DNA of 7,858 nucleotides from an uncultured Bacilli bacterium (GCA_947631345.1 CANRKW010000047.1:1-7858), one strand, 5' to 3'; positions 1 through 6,784 are shown, counted from the stretch's first letter. Program-made: numbers and translations. Notes: generated by a model from the sequence alone, not told the origin.

Positions 1-89
1 CCAACTAGTTTACTAGTTCCAAAACAATTGTATCATCTATTAGATGACTTGCCAAACACTTTTTTTGCTATTTTTTTATTATTTTTTAC
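1..89. other. AT-rich intergenic start of window with two small hairpins
   Basis: No gene can be supported here. Two short perfect inverted repeats are visible: AACTAG/CTAGTT (3-8 with 13-18, loop TTTA) and TCATCT/AGATGA (33-38 with 42-47, loop ATT). The second is followed by T-runs at about 60-66 and 71-77, but a 12-nt gap lies between the stem and the first T-run, so it is not a standard intrinsic terminator. The stretch may be the 3' flank of whatever lies upstream of the window. Confidence 0.4.
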
Positions 90-118
90 TTGAAATTTTT
101 ACTACTTTTTGATATTAT
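90..118 (+). promoter_or_regulatory. Strong sigma-A type promoter with extended -10, driving the candidate RNA
   Basis: The -35 box is TTGAAA (90-95), the spacer is exactly 17 nt, and the -10 box is TATTAT (113-118). A TG dinucleotide at 110-111 gives the extended form TGnTATTAT. The predicted start is about A125. It is the best-formed promoter in the window and has no protein gene immediately behind it, which is the main reason for calling an RNA gene downstream. Confidence 0.75.
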
Positions 119-124
119 GAATAC

Positions 125-333
125 AGAAGAGAAATCTTCGTAAAATGGTGGCTTATTATGTTGAGTGTTACCTAAATTGATTCAAACTAACTCTAAATGT
201 TATCAATACATTTAGTTAAGTGCTATTATTTTATTTATAAAAGTTTATCGATGATGTATAGTAAAATAAAAATTATTATAAATACTACGATTAGAAAATC
301 TTTCTTACTCAAAACAGCCACCATCTCTTTTTT
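125..333 (+). ncRNA. Candidate structured non-coding RNA of about 209 nt, family not recognised
   Basis: The start is set by the promoter at 90-118 and the end by a T-run at 328-333. A first hairpin, GAAGA/TCTTC with a GAAA tetraloop, lies at 126-139. The two ends are then joined by a long-range stem, ATGGTGGCT (145-153) with AGCCACCAT (316-324), a 9-bp GC-rich match in an otherwise AT-rich region. It continues inward past a small internal loop as TTGAGT (161-166) with ACTCAA (307-312). Inside lies a further hairpin, CTAAATGT/ACATTTAG (193-200 with 208-215, 7-nt loop), plus weaker AT pairings such as 229-236 with 264-271. No open reading frame of useful size is present. I looked for signature motifs of RNase P RNA, tmRNA and SRP RNA and did not find them. 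The size, strong promoter and end-to-end stem would suit a 6S-like RNA, but 6S has little conserved sequence and the leading and internal hairpins are not typical. A cis-acting leader for the downstream gene is the main alternative. Confidence 0.55.
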
Positions 334-341
334 GCTAAAAC

Positions 342-369
342 AATTATTTAAATACTTTATTTAATAATT
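342..369. repeat. AT-only imperfect hairpin in the intergenic region
   Basis: AATTATT-t-AAATA (342-354) can pair with TATTTAATAATT (358-369) around a 3-nt loop, giving 12 pairs with one bulged T. All pairs are A-T, so the structure is weak and could arise by chance in such AT-rich DNA. It lies between the end of the candidate RNA and the next terminator. Confidence 0.3.
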
Positions 370-393
370 AATGTATAGTTTTATAAATTTATG

Positions 394-425
394 TAGCAAG
401 TAATTGCTATTTTTTTTATTTTTTT
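394..425 (+). terminator. Intrinsic terminator just upstream of the transglutaminase-like gene
   Basis: A 6-bp stem, TAGCAA (394-399) with TTGCTA (404-409), is closed by a GTAA tetraloop of the GNRA class and followed directly by an almost unbroken T-tract (410-425, one A at 418). It could end leaky transcription from the candidate RNA unit before the next gene. The stem is short and only moderately stable, but its position beside the T-tract is ideal. Confidence 0.65.
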
Positions 426-432
426 GTATAAT
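404..432 (+). promoter_or_regulatory. Promoter of the transglutaminase-like gene, overlapping the terminator
   Basis: The -10 box TATAAT (427-432) is a perfect consensus. Seventeen nucleotides upstream lies TTGCTA (404-409), matching four of six positions of TTGACA; this hexamer is also the 3' arm of the terminator hairpin, and the terminator T-tract forms the spacer. Transcription would start at about 439, giving a leader of only 0-3 nt before the ATG at 442. Confidence 0.6.
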
Positions 433-441
433 CAAATTATT

Positions 442-1338
442 ATGAGTATAAAGAATTTTATTTTTACATTATTTTTAATGGGTATTATATTTTTTACATA
501 TATTTATATAGATCCCATTAGTAGTTTTTTTAAAAATTTACTTGCAAAAGAAAATGAAATCATTATCAAAGAAGGAAACACTTATAAAAGAAATTACAAA
601 TATATTAAGTTTTCTAATGAAGAAGATTATATTCCATATAGTTATGATGATATATTAAATATTTATTATAATATACTAAATAATGGTTATGATGAATTTA
701 CTTTTTATTGCACGAAAGAATACAAAAACTGTTCTAAAGATATAGAAAGTATTGCTAATAATAAAGAATTATTAAGTAAAATAAATAATTATGTGAATCC
801 TTTTAATAGTTTTAATGAAATATATATGACTTCATATAATGATGGCACTATTAACGTTAAGGTGAAACACAATTATTCTAAAGAAACACAAGATATTATA
901 AATAATAAAATAGATGAAATAATGACTACTTTAGATATTAATAATACACAGGACATTTCAGAAAAAATAAATAAAATACATAATTATATTATAAAGAACA
1001 CTGAATACGATAAAGAAAATTCAAAATTGGAAAATTACAATAACACTTTAGCATATGGAACTTTAATTGATGGAATTGGTATATGTTCTGGATATAGTGA
1101 TTCTATGGCTTTATTTTTAGATAGATTAAATATTCCTAATATTAAAATTAGTAGTGATAATCACGTTTGGAATTTAGTTTATATAAATGATAAATGGCTT
1201 CATTTAGATTTAACTTGGGATGACACAGAAAATGATAAATATAATAATGATTACTTTCTTATTACAAAAGAAAAACTCTTTAGTTTAGATTCTAAAGAGC
1301 ATGGTTTTGACGAAACATTTTATTTAGAGGCTAGATAG
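442..1338 (+). CDS. Membrane-anchored transglutaminase-like (papain-fold) protein
   Basis: The 298-residue protein has one hydrophobic N-terminal segment (about residues 5-25) after a short basic start, so it is probably anchored in the membrane with the rest outside. A linker of about 160 residues of unknown fold follows, including a Cys pair spaced CTKEYKNC. The C-terminal part is a transglutaminase core domain with a visible catalytic triad: Cys215 in GICSGYS, His241 in NHVWNLV and Asp256 in LDLTWDD. Bacterial members of this superfamily are mostly proteases, peptide-processing or cross-linking enzymes of the cell surface; the substrate cannot be inferred here. I chose ATG 442 over TTG 424 because the TTG start would place the TATAAT box inside the coding sequence. 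No Shine-Dalgarno is visible at ATG 442. The 3' end overlaps miaA by 19 bp on the opposite strand. No neighbour suggests a pathway. Confidence 0.85.
   Translation: MSIKNFIFTLFLMGIIFFTYIYIDPISSFFKNLLAKENEIIIKEGNTYKRNYKYIKFSNEEDYIPYSYDDILNIYYNILNNGYDEFTFYCTKEYKNCSKDIESIANNKELLSKINNYVNPFNSFNEIYMTSYNDGTINVKVKHNYSKETQDIINNKIDEIMTTLDINNTQDISEKINKIHNYIIKNTEYDKENSKLENYNNTLAYGTLIDGIGICSGYSDSMALFLDRLNIPNIKISSDNHVWNLVYINDKWLHLDLTWDDTENDKYNNDYFLITKEKLFSLDSKEHGFDETFYLEAR
1266..1299 (-). terminator. Intrinsic terminator of the obgE-miaA operon, inside the opposing gene
   Basis: Read on the minus strand, CTCTTTAG (1299-1292) pairs perfectly with CTAAAGAG (1283-1276) around an 8-nt loop and is followed by TTTTTCTTTT (1275-1266). 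It begins 20 nt after the miaA stop codon. The same bases encode the stretch around KLFSLDSKE of the transglutaminase-like protein on the other strand, so they carry coding and termination information at once. Confidence 0.8.
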
Positions 1339-2192
1339 TCCTCTATTTTTTCTGTTGTATCTTCTATATCTTCTACATTGAACCATTTAACATTTTTAAA
1401 TTGATTTCTGCACCAAGTATATTGTCTTTTAGCATATTTTTTAGTTCTTGTTTTTGTTTCTTTTAATGCTTCTTCAAAAGTTATTTCTTTATTATAGTAA
1501 CCCATAAATTCTTTATAGCCTATCATTTCTTTAGCTTTTAAAGCATTTATTTCTAATAAGTGTTTACACTCTTCTAAAAGACCATCACATAACATTTCTT
1601 CTACTCTTTCATCTATTTTCTTATGTAGATTTTCTTTAGATGTTGTAAGCCCAATTAAAGTAAAATCATATAATGGTGTATCTTTTCCTGAAGTATTTTT
1701 TATCACTTCTTTAGTAGATTCATAATGACTTAAAAATCTTACTAATCTTTTTCTATTATTTATATGAATATTATTATCTTTATATATTTCATCTACTTTA
1801 GTTTTTAACTCTAAATTAGATAATTCTGGATAATCAAAAGACTCCTCTTCATCTGTAAATTTATAGTCATAAAGAAGTGCTTTTATGTAAAGGTTAGATC
1901 CTCCTACTATTATTACATTTCTGTTTTCTTTTATTAATTTATCTAAAATTTCTCTTGCGTCTTTTTGATAATCTCTTACTGTATATTTATCAAAAATACT
2001 TACTATATCTAACATATAGTGTTTTATTCCTTGTTTTTCTTTTTCAGTTATTTTAGAAACTCCTATATTTAATTCTTTATATATTTGAGTTGAATCTGCA
2101 TTTATTATAACTGCATTTAACTTTTTTGCTAGTAAAATACTTACTTTGGTTTTTCCTACCCCAGTAGGGCCTAATAAAGCTATTATTTTCAT
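1320..2192 (-). CDS. miaA: tRNA dimethylallyltransferase (tRNA i6A37 synthase) MiaA
   Basis: MiaA transfers a dimethylallyl group from dimethylallyl diphosphate to N6 of adenosine 37, next to the anticodon of tRNAs reading codons that begin with U. The protein has 290 residues, slightly short of the usual 300-315. The P-loop GPTGVGKT is at residues 8-15, followed by INADSTQIYK (family ISADSMQVYR) and a KHYMLDIV stretch. GGSNLYIKALLYDY replaces the more usual GGTGLY. MIGYKEFMGYY and the C-terminal KKYAKRQYTWCRNQ, which contacts tRNA, are also present. It is the last gene of the minus-strand operon. Its ATG overlaps the mutL stop by one base (TAATG), suggesting translational coupling, and AAAGGG upstream serves as ribosome binding site. 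Its end overlaps the convergent transglutaminase-like gene by 19 bp. hfq, a common downstream neighbour elsewhere, is absent here. Confidence 0.95.
   Translation of the reverse strand: MKIIALLGPTGVGKTKVSILLAKKLNAVIINADSTQIYKELNIGVSKITEKEKQGIKHYMLDIVSIFDKYTVRDYQKDAREILDKLIKENRNVIIVGGSNLYIKALLYDYKFTDEEESFDYPELSNLELKTKVDEIYKDNNIHINNRKRLVRFLSHYESTKEVIKNTSGKDTPLYDFTLIGLTTSKENLHKKIDERVEEMLCDGLLEECKHLLEINALKAKEMIGYKEFMGYYNKEITFEEALKETKTRTKKYAKRQYTWCRNQFKNVKWFNVEDIEDTTEKIEDYLASK
1325..1351 (+). terminator. Intrinsic terminator of the transglutaminase-like gene, spanning its stop codon
   Basis: TAGAGG (1325-1330) pairs with CCTCTA (1340-1345) around a 9-nt loop and is followed by six T residues (1346-1351). 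The TAG stop codon (1336-1338) lies in the loop. On the minus strand the whole element lies within the last codons of miaA. Confidence 0.75.
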
Positions 2193-3925
2193 TAATCTAC
2201 CCTTTTAAACATTTTCTCAAGATCGTGTTTTGTATACTTAATTATTGTAGGTCTTCCATGAGGACAAGTATAAGGATACTCACATTTAAACAATCTTTTA
2301 ATTAAAATGCTCCTTTCCATTTCTCCTATATTTGTATTTGCTTTTACACTTTTCTTACAAGCTAAATTTATTGCTAACTGTTCATTAAATTTAACTCTAT
2401 CAAACTTCTCTTTTAAAGATATTACTAAATCAAATATCTTATTTATAGATTCATTTTCTTCTCCTTCTATAAACCACGTAGGATGAGATAATACTCTTAT
2501 TGTGTTTCCGCCAAATGGTTCATATGTTATTCCTAAAGATTCAAAAATACTTTTATTTTGAATTATACTCATATATTCATCTTTAGTAAATTCTAAAGTA
2601 ATTGGAATTAATAAATTAATTGTACTTACTTTTTCATTTTTCAAAGCATTCATAAATCTTTCATAATTTATTCTTTCATTTGCTGCGTGTATATCTATTA
2701 TATAGACATTTTCTGTATCACTTGCAAATAAATATGTACCCATAGCAAGTCCAATTGGATTTATTATATCACTTTCTAAAGTATCATCTATTACAGCATT
2801 ATATTCTAGTGATTCACTTTCTAAATTAAATGAGATGTTTTCTTCTTCTACTATAGGTTTATAACTAGTTGTTTCGGTTTCTTCATATTCATTTTTATAT
2901 GGTACATAATTTGTATTAACACTTACCCCTTTATAAGTGTTATCCTTTTTTCTTAATGCATCTCTTATTAATCCAAATAAGAGTTCTTCTAAAGATTCAA
3001 TTTTACTAAATTTTATATCTTGTTTAGTAGGATGTATATTTACATCTATTAAAGTTGGATCTACATTTATATTTATAACTACAATTGGATATTTTGTTTC
3101 TGCTAAATATGTATGATATGCATCTTTTATTATTTTATTTATGTATGTATTTTGAATAGATCTATTATTTACAAGTACTATCATATTTGTTTTTGTACTT
3201 TTACTTAAATTGATATTACTTATATAACCACTTACTTCATAATCTAAGTTTTCTCCATTTATTTTTATCATATTTTTGCTTACATTGAATCCATATATTT
3301 CATGAATTGCTTTTAATAAATCATTAGATCCACTTGTTTTTAGTATTTCTTTTCCATCACTTATTAAAGTAAATGAAATATTTGGATGTGATAAACAAAG
3401 TCTATTCATTAAAGCTATAACATTATTTAGTTCTGTATAAAAGCTTTTCAAAAACTTTAGTCTTGCTGGAGTATTATAAAAGAGATTTCTTACTGTTATT
3501 TGTGTTCCTTTAGAAAATACACAAGGTGATTTATCTATAAGAGTTCCTCCTTTTATTTCTACTTTTGTAGATGTTTTTCCGTCACTTGTTTTTAGTTCTA
3601 CTTCACTTACACTTGCTACTGAAGGAAGTGCTTCACCTCTAAAACCTAAAGTACTTATAAAATATAAATCATTTTCATTTTTTATTTTACTAGTCGCGTG
3701 TGGTGTAAAACATAACAAAGCATCACTTTCATCCATCCCAATTCCATTATCAGTTACCCTTATTTCTTTTATTCCTGCATTAATAAGTTCAACTTTTATT
3801 ATAGTACTTTTTGCATCAATACTATTTTCTACTAATTCTTTTACTACACTACTAACTCTTTCTACAACTTCTCCTGCTGATATTTTATTAGAAAGGTTTT
3901 CATCCATTACTTTTACTATTCCCAT
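2192..3925 (-). CDS. mutL: DNA mismatch repair protein MutL with endonuclease-type C-terminus
   Basis: MutL couples mismatch recognition by MutS to strand incision and repair. The 577-residue protein is somewhat short, mostly in the acidic linker (about 331-390). The N-terminal GHKL ATPase is complete: KELVENSIDA (Glu30, Asn34), DNGIGM (59-64), ATSKI, GFRGEALPSVAS (94-105) and NIHPTKQDIKF (296-306). The C-terminal domain has the metal-binding endonuclease motif DxHAxxExxxxE (Asp411-Glu422), ACKKSVKAN (522-530) and CPHGRPT (554-560). This is the nicking type expected in bacteria without MutH. The start is fixed by a strong GAGGTGAT ribosome binding site that overlaps the end of yqeH, whose stop codon lies 8 nt upstream. 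mutS is not in this window, so the usual mutS-mutL pair is either split here or mutS is elsewhere. The gene overlaps miaA by 1 nt. Confidence 0.97.
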   Translation of the reverse strand: MGIVKVMDENLSNKISAGEVVERVSSVVKELVENSIDAKSTIIKVELINAGIKEIRVTDNGIGMDESDALLCFTPHATSKIKNENDLYFISTLGFRGEALPSVASVSEVELKTSDGKTSTKVEIKGGTLIDKSPCVFSKGTQITVRNLFYNTPARLKFLKSFYTELNNVIALMNRLCLSHPNISFTLISDGKEILKTSGSNDLLKAIHEIYGFNVSKNMIKINGENLDYEVSGYISNINLSKSTKTNMIVLVNNRSIQNTYINKIIKDAYHTYLAETKYPIVVININVDPTLIDVNIHPTKQDIKFSKIESLEELLFGLIRDALRKKDNTYKGVSVNTNYVPYKNEYEETETTSYKPIVEEENISFNLESESLEYNAVIDDTLESDIINPIGLAMGTYLFASDTENVYIIDIHAANERINYERFMNALKNEKVSTINLLIPITLEFTKDEYMSIIQNKSIFESLGITYEPFGGNTIRVLSHPTWFIEGEENESINKIFDLVISLKEKFDRVKFNEQLAINLACKKSVKANTNIGEMERSILIKRLFKCEYPYTCPHGRPTIIKYTKHDLEKMFKRVD

Positions 3926-3933
3926 AAATCACC

Positions 3934-4911
3934 TCACACTAATTTCTTTCTTTTACCTATTATTTTCTTATTAGGTACATATATAACTAATTCTCCTTTA
4001 CTTAGTACTTTTATAAAACCTAATCCTTTTATAACTATATCTGTTAAATTATCAACTTTAATACTTACTTTTTCTTTACTTATTAAATCACTTTTAGTAG
4101 TAGATTTCATTTTTCTATATTTAATATTGTTATTTAAGTAAAATACCAAGTTTGAATTAGTAACACTATCTATTTTAATCAAATTATCTAAAATAAGTGA
4201 GTAATTTTGCTTCAAATGATAGATTTTTGGTCTTATCTCTTTTTTTACTATTAATTTTTTATAAGAATCAGCTAAAATATAATTAGCTATATGAGTGTTA
4301 TCTGTTATACCAGGTGTATCTACAATAGTAAAATTTGATAGTTCAATATTAATTAAATCAAGAGTGGTGTTAGGTAGAGGACTTGTTGTTATTTTAGATA
4401 TATCACTACTTAAAAGTGAATTTATAAATGTGCTTTTTCCACTTCCAGTATAACCTACTACATATACTTTCTTATATTTCTTTATTTTATTATATAATAA
4501 ATCTATATTATATTTTTTTACACTACTAATTATATATACATCTTTTATATTAGTTAAATCATATATATATTTTATTATTTTTTTATCTTTAACACTTTTA
4601 GGAAGTAAGTCTTTTTTAGTAACGACAATTATTTTTTTATTTGGTATATTTTTTAAAGGTAAAAATGTTTCTTCTGTCATATCTAATGGATCTACTAAAT
4701 ACAAAATAGGAGATTTATCTTCTTTTATTTTTTCTAAAATAGTATTTATATCTTTTGGTGTACTTATTATATCACTACTTCCATAATGCATAATTTTAAA
4801 ACATCTTTCACAATAAATTGCTTTGTCATATTGTTCTTTTTTTACAAAACCTGGAATAGTACTATTTAAAGTTTGTAAAGTACTACCACATCCTTTACAT
4901 ATTCTAATCAT
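3934..4911 (-). CDS. yqeH: Circularly permuted ribosome-assembly GTPase YqeH
   Basis: YqeH-family GTPases act in assembly of the small (30S) ribosomal subunit. The 325-residue protein (B. subtilis homologue about 366, from memory) begins with a zinc finger: CKGC (Cys5, Cys8) and CERC (Cys34, Cys37). The GTPase motifs are in permuted order: G4 TKKD (98-101) and a G5-like SSVKKYN first, then Walker A GYTGSGKST (153-161) and G3 DTPG (198-201). Walker A departs from the usual GTTNVGKS form. The C-terminal part resembles the family's RNA-binding-type tail but is short. A GTG upstream at 4938 would lengthen the protein by nine residues. I chose ATG 4911 because the zinc finger begins near the N-terminus in homologues and AAAGGTG lies at the right distance. 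This start overlaps the end of yqeG by 8 nt. It ends in TGA, consistent with the standard code. Confidence 0.93.
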   Translation of the reverse strand: MIRICKGCGSTLQTLNSTIPGFVKKEQYDKAIYCERCFKIMHYGSSDIISTPKDINTILEKIKEDKSPILYLVDPLDMTEETFLPLKNIPNKKIIVVTKKDLLPKSVKDKKIIKYIYDLTNIKDVYIISSVKKYNIDLLYNKIKKYKKVYVVGYTGSGKSTFINSLLSSDISKITTSPLPNTTLDLINIELSNFTIVDTPGITDNTHIANYILADSYKKLIVKKEIRPKIYHLKQNYSLILDNLIKIDSVTNSNLVFYLNNNIKYRKMKSTTKSDLISKEKVSIKVDNLTDIVIKGLGFIKVLSKGELVIYVPNKKIIGKRKKLV

Positions 4912-5428
4912 AATAAGCACCTTTTTTAAATAAATCACGACTTTTTAATATAAATAATATAATACTTTCCATAAATCTATTTATTTTAGTTACGAATTTT
5001 TCTTTTTTGCTTATTGGATTTACTAATATACTGCATATACCCATATTATTAGCCCCGTAGATATCTGTAATTATTTGGTCTCCTATCCCTGCAGTTTCTT
5101 CTGGTTTTTTTCTATACATTTCTAATATTTTCTTATAGTTTTTCTTAAATGGTTTTCTACTACTTGCACAGGCATCTATTTCTAACTCATTTTTAAAAGG
5201 CAAAACTCTTTCTTTTTTACTATTACTCATTAATACTAAAGTAAAACCTAATTCTTTTAATTTTACCATTAATTCTATTGCTTCTTTTGGAGGTGTTTTA
5301 GATTTAACTACTGAAATAGTATTATCTAAATCAAATATTAAAAGTTTTATTCCTTTGTTTTTTAATTTTTCATAATCAATTCTATAAATACTTTGAGAAT
5401 ATATATCAGGTACAAATTTTTCTATCAT
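4904..5428 (-). CDS. yqeG: YqeG family HAD-type phosphatase
   Basis: This is a 174-residue protein of the YqeG branch of HAD class IIIA hydrolases, a typical length. Motif I DLDNT (33-37) supplies the nucleophile and general-acid aspartates, motif II is the Ser in LVLMSNSK, motif III is the Lys in the RKPFKKN region, and motif IV is in GIGDQIITDIYGAN. The natural substrate of bacterial YqeG is not established; the fold resembles phosphatidylglycerophosphate phosphatases, which is one possibility. It sits directly after obgE: the obgE TAA is followed at once by this ATG, and an AGGAGGA ribosome binding site lies inside the end of obgE. It overlaps yqeH by 8 nt. The yqeG-yqeH pair is conserved in Firmicutes, where aroE and nadD often follow; here mutL and miaA follow instead. 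Confidence 0.92.
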   Translation of the reverse strand: MIEKFVPDIYSQSIYRIDYEKLKNKGIKLLIFDLDNTISVVKSKTPPKEAIELMVKLKELGFTLVLMSNSKKERVLPFKNELEIDACASSRKPFKKNYKKILEMYRKKPEETAGIGDQIITDIYGANNMGICSILVNPISKKEKFVTKINRFMESIILFILKSRDLFKKGAYYD

Positions 5429-6703
5429 TTATTCTTCCTCCTTATATGTAAATTCGTGATCTAAAATCTTAATTGTATCATTATCTTTTGCTCCCATTTT
5501 CTTTAATTCTTCATCTACTTTCATACTCTTTAACTTTCTTGCAAATCTTAAAGATGCATCATCACTATTAAATTTAGTCTTTTTAAGTAATGTTTCTAAT
5601 TTTTCTCCAGTTATTACAAATGTATTTTCATTAACTCTTTTTATAATATAAGGTAAGTTATTTTTAAATTCATATAAAACATAATCTTCAAATTCTTCTT
5701 TATCATATATAGAATCATCTTCTGTTTCATTTAAAACAGTTACTATTTTATTTAAAAGAGTGTCTATTCCTTCTTTAGTTATAGTACTTATAGGAATTAC
5801 TTCTATATTGTATTCTTTTTTAAATTTCTCTAAATTTTCTAAAGAAGAAGGTATATCCATTTTATTTGCAATAACTATGTATTTTTTATTATAAAGTTTT
5901 TCACTATAAGATTTTACTTCATTTTGTAATATTTTAAAGTCTATAATTGGATTAGTAGTAATACCACTCATATCTAAAACATAACATATCATTTTTGTTC
6001 TTAAAGCGTGTTTTAAGAATTTGTCTCCAAGACCTGTTCCCTTACTAGCCCCTTCTATTATTCCAGGTAAATCTGCCATTACAAATGATGTGTCATTTAC
6101 TTTTACAACACCTAAATTAGGGGTTAAAGTTGTAAAAGGATAATCTGCAATTTTTGGTTTTGACTTACTTACAACACTTATTAAACTACTTTTTCCTACA
6201 CTGGGAAAACCTATTAAACCAATGTCAGCTAGTAGTTTTAACTCACATTTTAATGTTTTTTCTTCTCCAGGAAGACCATATTCACTTGTTGTAGGTGCTT
6301 TAAATTTGTTTGATTTAAAAGAAGCATTACCTCTTCCACCTTTTCCACCTTTTGCAACTGTGACTTTTTGTCCATCTTCTATAATATCAGCAATCATTAA
6401 GTTAGTACTCATATCTACTACACTTGTACCTAAAGGAACTTTCACAATTGTATCTATTCCATCTCTTCCAGTTTTAACGGCTCCACTTCCATTTTTTCCT
6501 TTATCTGCTTTTATTATTTTACTATACTTTAAATCTATAAGTGTTTTAAGACCTTTTTCACCAACAAAAATGATGTCTCCACCTTTTCCACCATTTCCTC
6601 CATCAGGTCCACCTTTTTCTACAAATTTTTCGTGTCTAAAGGAAGTACATCCATCTCCTCCTTTACCAGCTTCAACTTTTATAATTATTTCATCTATAAA
6701 CAT
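5429..6703 (-). CDS. obgE: Obg family GTPase ObgE/CgtA (50S ribosome assembly)
   Basis: Obg is an essential GTPase that binds the large ribosomal subunit late in its assembly and is linked to the stringent response and, in Bacillus, to sporulation control. The 424-residue protein has all three domains: the glycine-rich Obg fold (about 1-157, many GGxGG repeats), the G domain with G1 GFPSVGKS (165-172), the TT pair of G2 (191-192), G3 DLPG (211-214) and G4 NKMD (280-283), and a C-terminal OCT domain (about 345-424). The ATG at 6703 gives the standard MFIDEIIIKVEAG beginning. It is the first gene of the operon. The leader predicted from the promoter at 6720-6728 is only about 8-10 nt and carries at best a partial ribosome binding site (GTGAT). 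In Bacillus, obg lies beside spo0B; no such gene is present here. Confidence 0.97.
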   Translation of the reverse strand: MFIDEIIIKVEAGKGGDGCTSFRHEKFVEKGGPDGGNGGKGGDIIFVGEKGLKTLIDLKYSKIIKADKGKNGSGAVKTGRDGIDTIVKVPLGTSVVDMSTNLMIADIIEDGQKVTVAKGGKGGRGNASFKSNKFKAPTTSEYGLPGEEKTLKCELKLLADIGLIGFPSVGKSSLISVVSKSKPKIADYPFTTLTPNLGVVKVNDTSFVMADLPGIIEGASKGTGLGDKFLKHALRTKMICYVLDMSGITTNPIIDFKILQNEVKSYSEKLYNKKYIVIANKMDIPSSLENLEKFKKEYNIEVIPISTITKEGIDTLLNKIVTVLNETEDDSIYDKEEFEDYVLYEFKNNLPYIIKRVNENTFVITGEKLETLLKKTKFNSDDASLRFARKLKSMKVDEELKKMGAKDNDTIKILDHEFTYKEEE

Positions 6704-6719
6704 AATACATCACACTTAT

Positions 6720-6728
6720 ATTCTATCA
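6720..6728 (-). promoter_or_regulatory. Extended -10 promoter of the obgE-yqeG-yqeH-mutL-miaA operon
   Basis: On the minus strand TGATAGAAT (6728-6720) fits the extended -10 form TGnTAnAAT. No good -35 box is seen at the normal distance, which is common for extended -10 promoters. The predicted start is near G6713, leaving a leader of about 10 nt before ATG 6703. It is divergent from the sigK promoter within the same 86-bp region. Confidence 0.5.
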
Positions 6729-6753
6729 AAATTCTTACTAAAAGTCTTTATTT

Positions 6754-6784
6754 TTGTTATAAATTTAAAATATATTAATATAAT
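6754..6784 (+). promoter_or_regulatory. sigK: Promoter of the sigK-like gene, with -10 box adjacent to the start codon
   Basis: A perfect TATAAT at 6779-6784 is followed after only five bases by the ATG at 6790, so transcription would begin at or next to the A of the start codon. TTGTTA (6754-6759) could be the -35 box with a rather long 19-nt spacer. An alternative -10, TATAAA (6758-6763), would give a leader of about 20 nt; that leader also lacks a Shine-Dalgarno. Confidence 0.5.

Noticed and set aside
1..11. Shared 11-mer CCAACTAGTTT at 1-11 and 7737-7747, suggesting a second copy of the surface-type gene
   Set aside because: The match stops after 11 bases and the frame at the first site hits a stop codon next to it. 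Chance similarity in AT-rich DNA.
1..93. Open frame of 30 codons from the window edge on the + strand, ending at TGA 91-93 with a hydrophobic tail
   Set aside because: It is short, unrecognised and T-rich, so stop codons are avoided by chance, and its end overlaps the -35 box of a strong promoter. It could be the tail of an upstream gene, but the evidence is too thin.
158..175. Tiny ORF MLSVT inside the candidate RNA
   Set aside because: Five codons, no ribosome binding site, and it lies inside predicted stems. No support for translation.
125..333. Identification of the RNA as RNase P RNA, tmRNA or SRP RNA
   Set aside because: No GAGGAAAGTCC-type motif, no tag reading frame or CCA-type end, and no SRP tetraloop with its GGAA-type internal loop could be found.
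424..441. TTG start at 424 for the transglutaminase-like protein
   Set aside because: It would place the TATAAT box inside the coding sequence and has no Shine-Dalgarno. ATG 442 gives a normal membrane-anchor N-terminus.
4912..4938. GTG start at 4938 for yqeH
   Set aside because: It adds nine residues before the zinc finger not seen in homologues, while ATG 4911 has AAAGGTG at a suitable distance.
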